Source: Thysanoteuthis rhombus (lineage: Eukaryota; Mollusca; Cephalopoda; Oegopsida; Thysanoteuthidae). Taken from it: a stretch of DNA of 64,000 nt. The stretch lies in the NCBI GenBank assembly GCA_963457665.1, contig OY735207.1, forward strand, positions 62,021,888 through 62,085,887, in the 5' to 3' direction. Positions within the stretch are counted from its first letter, which is position 1, and every line of letters starts with the position of its first letter. Below are positions 59,401-64,000 of this stretch, in pieces. Position numbers and translations under genes: made by a program. Under the pieces are notes generated by a model, which saw nothing but the letters and a program-made list of their open reading frames with translations, did not search any database and was not told the DNA's origin.

Positions 59401-62400
59401 CAGATTGCAAGGGAAAATTAATGCAATCTGAATTGACCTAGATTTTTTGTTTTTTACGTAATTACAAATAAATGAATAAGAGAAACTACTCTGTGATTAG
59501 CATTTAAAAGTTATCTCTTTAGACAAATCATTCATCATAATATAGATAAGGATTTTGATCATAAATGGATAAATAAAACCAGACTTTTACTATTATATAA
59601 ATAGATGAAATTGGAATGTTATTAAAATTGTGAGTATGAGTAGAGACCCAACACTACTATTACTATTATTCAGTACCAGACCACCAGTATTTTTTAACCA
59701 AATGCATTTTAGAGATACTTTAATTTAATACCTCTGGCTACAAAGCACTGTTTTGCAATATAGAGATGACAAAATCAGACTTTTGGTAATTTATAGATGA
59801 GTTAAAAAACCTTACCTTGAACAGGGATCACTAATTCCTCAGGTGCAACATCTCTCTGAGCATTTTTTTCTTCTCCTTTGCGTGGTCGACCACGGCCACG
59901 AGCTACAAATATAAACAACCAAACTTTCAATATTTTGAAAATGTTCTCTCCAAAGAAAGAATTATCAGTTCCCAGCAAAATTTAATTGAACTCATTAAAA
60001 GCAAGAGTCATGCATAACAACTCAGTAAAGATATTAATTTTGATAAAATATCTTATGACACTGATTTATTTGATCACCTTTTCAGAGAAAATTAGTACAA
60101 TCTGACAACACCAGAATGGAATGTATTTTTTTACGTATTTACCTAATAAACAAATAAAGGAAACTTCCCTAAAATTAGCATTTGATAGTTATCTCTCTTG
60201 ATAAATTGGTTGTTATGATATAGATATGGGTTTGGGCCATTTATTAACAAAATCAAACTTCTATACAGGTAGATAGATGAACATGAATCAAAAGTTCAAG
60301 GAGGCATTCACTATGAAGTTAAAACACCATCATTGCCAGATCACGTGACCCCTGACTAGAAAATTTTTATAGGTGAGAAGCATCTTATCAAGAAACACCC
60401 TTCTATCAAGTTTCAAGTAAATCTAACTTAGAATAGCCAAGAAAATCAATTTTAAATAAAGTTCAAATACTTTTATTGACAAATGACGTGACAATTAGTA
60501 AAAAATTTTTGTAGGTAGGAAGTATCTTATCAGAGGACACCTTCCCATCAAGTTTAGAGTAAATCTGACATAAAACAGCTGAGAAACAATACGAGGACTG
60601 AAAGAGAGAGCTGCTTATAGAGAGACAAGGATGCCTCTAAAAGAAATGATAATCCTTATCATGGTGAGTGCAAATGCAAACCTCACACTTGGGGTATCTT
60701 AATTCAATATCTCTAGCTAATTTGTATCATTCCAGCTACTTAGATATAGTCAGCTTCAAGCGAAAGAAAATGAACAAACAGGCAGTAAGAGATAGAAAAA
60801 CAGAGGAACATAATTTTCTTGAATGTTAACATCTGAGTTGGAAAACAACAAATTTGGAATTCGTCCTCTCTTGAAATTAAATAGGCATTTATTAGTTATG
60901 ACAGAATTTAAGTTCAGGATGGAAATGTCCAATGAGAAAAGGCAAAAAGCTAAAACCTCATCCAGGAATCATATCAAATTTCTGTTGTCCAAGCTTTGAC
61001 AGCTTTTTGCATCGATAAAATTAATGAAACAGTTGTTTTGTTTTTTTACAAGCAAGAGAAGAATACAATCAATATCCTTCATTTTGTTTTGGTGTTCATG
61101 TGTTTAAAAAAAAAACCCCTAACAAACAAAAAAAAGCCATCAAGATGAGGGATAGCCAGGAAGCTAGATAATTAAGTAAATAGGAAAAAGATTATAAAGA
61201 GTAATCATTTTAATTTTCCCCAAATAGAAACATTGATATACAATCAAATTCTACAAAAATTTCAGTGAAATGCTTCACCATATTCATGTTCAAAAGGAAG
61301 AAGACCTTACCTTGAACAGGAATTAGTAATTCATCAGTTTCCTTAGGTACAGTATCTCTCTGAACATTTTTCTCTTCTCCCTTACGTGGGCGTCCACGAC
61401 CTCGAGCTACAAATACAAACAACCTAACTTGAATAATTTTTTTTTTTTTTACATATTTCGAAAATAAATAGATGTGGAAACTACTCTATAATTAACAATT
61501 AATGAGACAGAAAAACAGAGGAACATTATTTCTGTACATTAACACCTTAATTGGAAAACAGAAAACTAGTAGGTGTTTTTAAAGTAATACAGGTTCTAAG
61601 TTCAAGGTGGAATTATCTCTTGGAAAAGGGCAGGAGGTAAAATATTAAAATCTCATCCAAAAATCATTTCAGTCCTCTTTCGTCTAAGCTTCAATATCTT
61701 TTTAAGATGATAATGAAATTACTGACATTTTCTAATTTCACGGTTTCTACCATCACAAGAGAGATGTTATCTCATCTCTTCAGTTTTGTTTATAAATGGT
61801 GCATCTAATTAAAAAATACAACAAAAAAACAAACAAAAAACAACATCAGAAGGAGTTATAACAGGAATGCAAGATAATTAAACAAACAGAACTAAGATCA
61901 AAAAGTGTATCATATATTTTGGTTAGTAAGACAATCTTCTGAAAAGAGACCTCAATTTTAATCGGAATTTCATGGTTTAGGTAGATCACCATTCAGTCAG
62001 TTTAGGGATCCTGCCTATAAGATGAGCCCATGTTTTTTGTGGGGGGGAGGTCTTCTTTTTTTTTTTTTTTAAAAGATGTTTCACAGGTCATATTATCAAT
62101 CAAAATATACGGGAATCACTTTAATTTTACCCAAACAGAAACATTGACATGTATATCAGTTTTACAAAAATTTTAATGAAATTCTTCACCATATTCATGT
62201 TCAAAAAGAAAAAAAACTTACCTTGAACAGGAATTGGTGATTCCTCAGGTGCAGCATCTCTCTGAACATCTTTCTCTTCATCCTTGCGAGGTCGACCTCG
62301 ACCGCGAACTACAATTATCAAAACCCAAACTTTAAACATTTTCAAACTGATCATTTTAGAACTTGGACATGTGTATATTAGTTGAAACAGGATTTAAGTA

Positions 62401-63383
62401 TGGTGTGGAAATATCTCCTAAGAAATGGTTGGTGGCAAGAATCTAAAAACTCATCCAAGAATCATTTCAGTTATCTGTTGTCCAAGTGACAATATCTTAT
62501 TCATGCTGATAATAAATATAATTAAGATTTATCATTTAATTGATTTCTCACAAGCAAAAGAGAAATGTTATCTTATCTGGTTTAGGATTTGTTTCTGGGT
62601 TTTTTGGGGGGGGTGGTGGTATTCATTTGAGAGAAAAAAAACATCAAGGGGGATAGGGAGAAGGTTAAATAATTGAACAAATCAAACTCAGATATCATTA
62701 TTATTAACAATTTAATCCTTGCAAAAAAATTCAGATGTTTGAACTTATGAGATGATTTTTTTGAGGAAAAAAAAATACTGATTCCATTTAGCCAGCAAGA
62801 TTAGCTTGTTGATCATTAATTGTCTTTTGACATTATTTGATAATGCATTTCGAGGTTAGACCATCAAAAGTGGGACATCTGACAAGGATCGAACCCATTA
62901 TAACAGCCTGCAAGATTAGCTAGCTTATCATTGATATACAACGTGCATCCTCATTGATTTTTTCTCTCCATATGAACAACTAGTTACCCCTGAGTGAAAA
63001 AATCCACGGATATATTTGTAAAAGTACTGAATTCATTTCACTGCAAGAGGCCATAGTTTCAAAGGTTGGGAAGGAAGGATTTTCATCAGTAGAATTGTTA
63101 CCTTTAATTTGGAAAGTCAATTGTTATGGACAGAAAACCAAGAAAATCACTGTTCATTACATAAGTGAATTTCTGACTACATCTCAATTTCACTCCCTAC
63201 TGAAAAAAATTTGTCATTTGCAGGGATATTGACAAATAAACCAATTATACAAAAAATTCAAATAAATGCTTCATTATATTTACATTCATTCATATATTTT
63301 GGTTAATAAGGTGAACTTTAGATAAGAAGTCTGAATTTCACAGTTTTAGCTCACTGTTTTTTTTTTTTTTAAAGATGATCTCA

Positions 63384-63422
<39 letters not shown>

Positions 63423-64000
63423 TATTTGCAGAAATATTCACATTAATCTAATTTCACCCAAGTAGGGACATTAACATATAAACCAATTCTAAAACAATTC
63501 CAATGAAATTAGTCACCATATTTGAGTTGAAAAAAAAAAAAAAAAAAATTACCTTGTATACCTTGAACAGGAATTGGTAATTTCTCAGGTTCCTTAGGTA
63601 CAGCATCCCCAGGAACAATTTTCTTTTCTCCTTTGCGTGGTCGACCACGACCACGAGCTACAAATATAACAATCAAACTTTATATATTTTTAAAATGTCC
63701 TTTAAGAAAGAAAAAAGAAACGGTCCCTAGCAAAATTTAAACAAACCCATGACTAAGATACACTTACAAGAGAAAAGCATCCAAGTCAACAGATATATAT
63801 ACGAGAGGAAAGCATTCAAATAAAATCAAAGAGATAAACTGAATAGTACAGGCATATACTAAGTCAACTTTAATTGGAGAGGAATGAACAAAGCAGTAGG
63901 AAGGTAGAAACAGAAAAACAGAAAAAAATTCTTTTGTACATTAACATCTAAGTAAAAATAAGCAAAATAAAAATTCTTTTTTTCAAATTAGGTAGTTGTT
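46336..64000 (-). CDS. Gene 2: tandem ZFAT-like paralogue, 5' end outside window
   Basis: Twelve in-window exons with GT..AG borders: 63562-63657, 62222-62308, 61311-61406, 59816-59902, 59146-59232, 57322-57720, 55300-56556, 52216-52435, 50318-50418, 48716-49064, 48261-48364, 46336-46586. They total 3134 nt and stay in one frame from a split codon to TAA (1043 residues). Layout: five AT-hooks, acidic spacer, ZF3-ZF10, ZF11-ZF13, a second ZF11-ZF13 group with an extra finger, then a novel Lys/Thr/Glu/Gln-rich tail. There are 15 intact fingers in the window. Compared with gene 1 it lacks the exon 4 CCHC finger, ZF14-ZF19 and the ZFAT tail. No stop or lost zinc ligand in the intact fingers suggests a functional gene under constraint. 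It is probably a nuclear DNA-binding protein; competition or cooperation with gene 1 is inference. Confidence 0.82.
46587..48260 (-). other. Gene 2 last intron
   Basis: Non-coding. Contains dispersed repeat R copy 4 (47,250-47,690) and AT-rich sequence. No ZF14-ZF19-like exon on the minus strand. Confidence 0.6.
47250..47690 (+). repeat. Dispersed repeat family R, copy 4
   Basis: Same orientation as copy 1: GGAACCGTCAACCAAAGCC, TTTGGCTGGCTGGCTGGCAA, the G-rich TTTTTAGTGGGGGTGGGGG block and TTGGTCACATAACAGTTTCT in the same order. Confidence 0.7.
48261..48364 (-). CDS. Gene 2 ZF13b exon, second copy
   Basis: 104 nt, phase 2 to 1, acceptor ATTCTTAG/C, donor AGATAG/GTGAGT. Encodes LKKLRSHILTQHPMNSKEV and a lysine-rich end (SKKKKI). 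Open and splice-competent, though it has no start codon of its own. Its phase-1 donor needs a downstream phase-1 acceptor, which is met by the exon at 46.6 kb. Confidence 0.8.
48716..49064 (-). CDS. Gene 2 ZF11-ZF13a exon, second copy (expanded mosaic)
   Basis: 349 nt, phase 1 to 2, acceptor TTCACAG/AA, donor AAAAC/GTAAGT. Encodes CDICDYRAMARITLKRH, CKECDFVAKNPQQFVNH, then a finger remnant lacking its Cys pair (SVNLKPHVEQEH), then CKECEFVANSRTQLRNH and CPECHEQFK. The first half resembles the 52.2-kb exon; the second half resembles gene 1 exon 7. The exon therefore has three intact finger bodies plus the ZF13 Cys half. Confidence 0.87.
49065..50317 (-). other. Gene 2 intron with SINE
   Basis: Non-coding. 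Shares 49,080-49,160 and 49,440-49,540 with the sequence upstream of gene 1 exon 7. Carries SINE family copy B at 49,980-50,254. Plus-strand open frames here (for example 49,778-50,104) are intron and SINE sequence. Confidence 0.6.
49980..50254 (-). mobile_element. tRNA-derived SINE, family copy B
   Basis: Minus-strand head GTGCGGATAGTGTAATGGTTAGC (box A) and CCCTGTTTTGATTCC (box B), followed by the same body as the copy at 17,310-17,550, including CCCTGTGCA and ACTTGTAGGT. The copies are in opposite orientation and lie in non-equivalent introns, so they inserted independently. Confidence 0.72.
50318..50418 (-). CDS. Gene 2 ZF13b exon, first copy
   Basis: 101 nt, phase 2 to 1, acceptor ATTTTCAG/C, donor AAACAG/GTGAGT. 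Encodes LKKLRNHILLEHPSMSKRD and a basic linker. Paralogue of gene 1 exon 8 with one codon deleted. Confidence 0.85.
50419..52215 (-). other. Gene 2 intron, homologous to gene 1 intron 7
   Basis: Non-coding. 50,465-50,560 and 51,700-51,990 align with gene 1. The middle part, 50,570-51,700, has no counterpart and is AT-rich. No exon seen. Confidence 0.65.
52216..52435 (-). CDS. Gene 2 ZF11-ZF13a exon, first copy
   Basis: 220 nt, phase 1 to 2, acceptor TTCATAG/GA, donor GGGAT/GTAAGT. Encodes CEICDYRAMTRITLKRH, CKECDFVANDRQQFWNH and CPECHKKFG. Relative to gene 1 exon 7 it has two extra codons between ZF11 and ZF12. ZF13 is completed by the 50.3-kb exon. Confidence 0.87.
52777..52816. repeat. (TA)n microsatellite
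   Basis: About 40 bp of TA dinucleotides in a gene 2 intron. The equivalent gene 1 position (near 10,200) has only a short ACATGTATACATGT, so the tract grew after duplication. Confidence 0.88.
53427..53480. repeat. (TC)n(AC)n compound microsatellite
   Basis: A TC run passing directly into about 38 bp of AC repeats, preceded by two poly-T tracts. Confidence 0.9.
55300..56556 (-). CDS. Gene 2 ZF4b-ZF10 exon
   Basis: 1257 nt, phase 1-1, acceptor TTTTTAG/GT, donor ATACAG/GTAAGT. Paralogue of gene 1 exon 6, about four-fifths identical over ZF5-ZF9 by eye. All Cys and His ligands are kept, and helix residues of several fingers are the same (for example NKSHLxEH in ZF5). The Ser/Thr/Glu spacer is rearranged: a block is deleted after ZF9 and a LTTT.. 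N(D/E)(P/L)E segment is repeated. ZF10 is CEFCGRFFKKHADYEHHVRIH. Confidence 0.9.
56557..57321 (-). other. Gene 2 intron, homologous to gene 1 intron 5
   Basis: Non-coding. It aligns with gene 1 at both ends and around 56,740-56,930 but lacks the 12,690-13,030 insert of gene 1. Confidence 0.65.
57322..57720 (-). CDS. Gene 2 acidic spacer and ZF3-ZF4a exon
   Basis: 399 nt, phase 1-1, acceptor TTTGTGAAG/AT after a T-rich tract, donor CTAAAG/GTAGG. Paralogue of gene 1 exon 5 but 42 codons shorter: the Ala-rich and Asn/Asp-rich insert of gene 1 is missing. ZF3 (CNTCDKVFKTLSHMRLH) is unchanged at its key positions, and ZF4 starts with CSECAYATSSKG. Confidence 0.88.
57721..59145 (-). other. Gene 2 intron where the CCHC-finger exon is missing
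   Basis: I read the minus strand for a C-x2-C...H-x-C exon like gene 1 exon 4 and found none. 57,795-58,560 looks like an old DNA transposon piece: TATAAC-rich ends such as CCACTGTAGGCCC and AACGAATGTGCTCC, with open frames on both strands but no domain. 58,800-58,900 is AT-hook-unit flank. Confidence 0.5.
59146..59232 (-). CDS. Gene 2 AT-hook exon e
   Basis: 87 nt, phase 1-1, acceptor TTTGTAG/TT, donor TTCAAG/GTAAGT. Core VRGRGRPRKGEEKNVQRDAV, short PEESPIPVQ tail. The next exon in phase is the acidic exon at 57.7 kb. Confidence 0.82.
59816..59902 (-). CDS. Gene 2 AT-hook exon d
   Basis: 87 nt, phase 1-1, acceptor TTTGTAG/CT, donor TTCAAG/GTAAGG. Core RGRGRPRKGEEKNAQRDVA with the short PEELVIPVQ tail, as in exons b and e. 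Confidence 0.82.
59903..61310 (-). other. Gene 2 intron with a two-unit 142-bp repeat
   Basis: At about 60,325-60,590 two diverged copies of a 142-bp unit follow each other. Each starts ATTGmCArATsACGTGAC and contains TTTTTrTAGGTrrGAAG, CAAGTTT and AGTAAATCT. The rest shares flank with other AT-hook cassettes. Confidence 0.6.
61311..61406 (-). CDS. Gene 2 AT-hook exon c
   Basis: 96 nt, phase 1-1, acceptor TTTGTAG/CT, donor TTCAAG/GTAAGG. Core RGRGRPRKGEEKNVQRD, then a PKETDELLIPVQ tail. Full-length tail like exon a. Confidence 0.82.
62222..62308 (-). CDS. Gene 2 AT-hook exon b
   Basis: 87 nt, phase 1-1, acceptor ATTGTAG/TT, donor TTCAAG/GTAAGT. Core VRGRGRPRKDEEKDVQRDAA, then PEESPIPVQ. Three codons shorter than exon a, in the PKE...L tail. 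Confidence 0.82.
63386..63418. repeat. (GT)n microsatellite
   Basis: About 33 bp of GT dinucleotides between AT-hook exons a and b of gene 2. Confidence 0.9.
63562..63657 (-). CDS. Gene 2 AT-hook exon a
   Basis: 96 nt, phase 1-1, acceptor TTTGTAG/CT, donor TTCAAG/GTATAC (a second usable donor CAAG/GTAATT nine nt further would add three codons). Hook core RGRGRPRKGEKK. The tail PKEPEKLPIP is the one most like gene 1 exon 3, so this may be the least changed copy. Confidence 0.82.
63658..64000 (-). other. Gene 2 intron reaching the window edge
   Basis: AT-rich, with intron flank like that upstream of other AT-hook exons (CAAAATTTAA, acagaaaaacag). No further AT-hook exon before the edge; upstream exons of gene 2 must lie beyond 64,000. 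Confidence 0.5.

Noticed and set aside
48261-63657. Gene 2 as an assembly artefact (false duplication of gene 1)
   Set aside because: Protein differences of roughly one in five, distinct indels, different repeat insertions, and different exon numbers rule out a collapsed or duplicated haplotype.

Overview
The window looks like AT-rich, repeat-laden animal DNA, probably from a cephalopod mollusc (inference). The signs are long introns, many poly-A and AT/CA tracts, tRNA-derived SINE pieces, decayed LINE and DNA-transposon relics, and split C2H2 zinc-finger exons. All convincing coding sequence lies on the minus strand.

Gene 1 (about 34.1 kb down to 0.3 kb) can be read as a complete orthologue of ZFAT, the zinc finger and AT-hook transcription factor. 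Thirteen coding exons with GT..AG borders join without a phase error into 4053 nt (1350 codons plus stop). The order is: N-terminal CCHC finger, Ser/Thr/Val-rich spacer, one AT-hook, a second CCHC finger, an acidic spacer, seven fingers, a long Ser/Thr/Glu-rich spacer, ten more fingers, and a Gln/Val/Thr-rich tail. A CpG-rich 5' non-coding exon and promoter lie at about 34.0-34.2 kb.

Inside the 10.7-kb 5' intron of gene 1, on the same strand, is an intact intronless 937-codon ORF (29.8-32.6 kb) joining a PHD-type finger, an OTU-type protease domain and a MULE-type DDE transposase domain.

Gene 2 (46.3 kb to beyond the right edge) is a tandem ZFAT paralogue in the same orientation. Its 5' end is outside the window. 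It has five AT-hook exons instead of one, no CCHC-finger exon between AT-hooks and acidic exon, the paralogue of fingers 3-10, and then two copies of the finger 11-13 exon pair. The second copy is a mosaic with an extra finger and a finger remnant. It has no counterpart of fingers 14-19. Reading phase leads to a previously unmarked terminal exon at 46,336-46,586, which has no start codon of its own and encodes a repetitive Lys/Thr/Glu/Gln-rich tail. All twelve in-window exons stay in one frame (1043 residues plus stop). Intron sequence is still alignable between the copies (for example 8.57-8.86 kb with 51.70-51.99 kb), so the duplication is real but not brand new.

The 34.2-46.3 kb intergenic space holds no gene I can support. 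It contains a (CA)/(TA)/(TG) tract beside the gene 1 promoter, a PIF/Harbinger transposase fragment, a dispersed repeat interrupted by a 315-bp hAT-type element with an 8-bp target duplication, and minisatellites of 38 and 31 bp. Relics of mariner and RTE-like elements, MITE-like elements and SINEs lie in the introns.

All assignments come from reading the sequence and from memory of protein families. No search was run.
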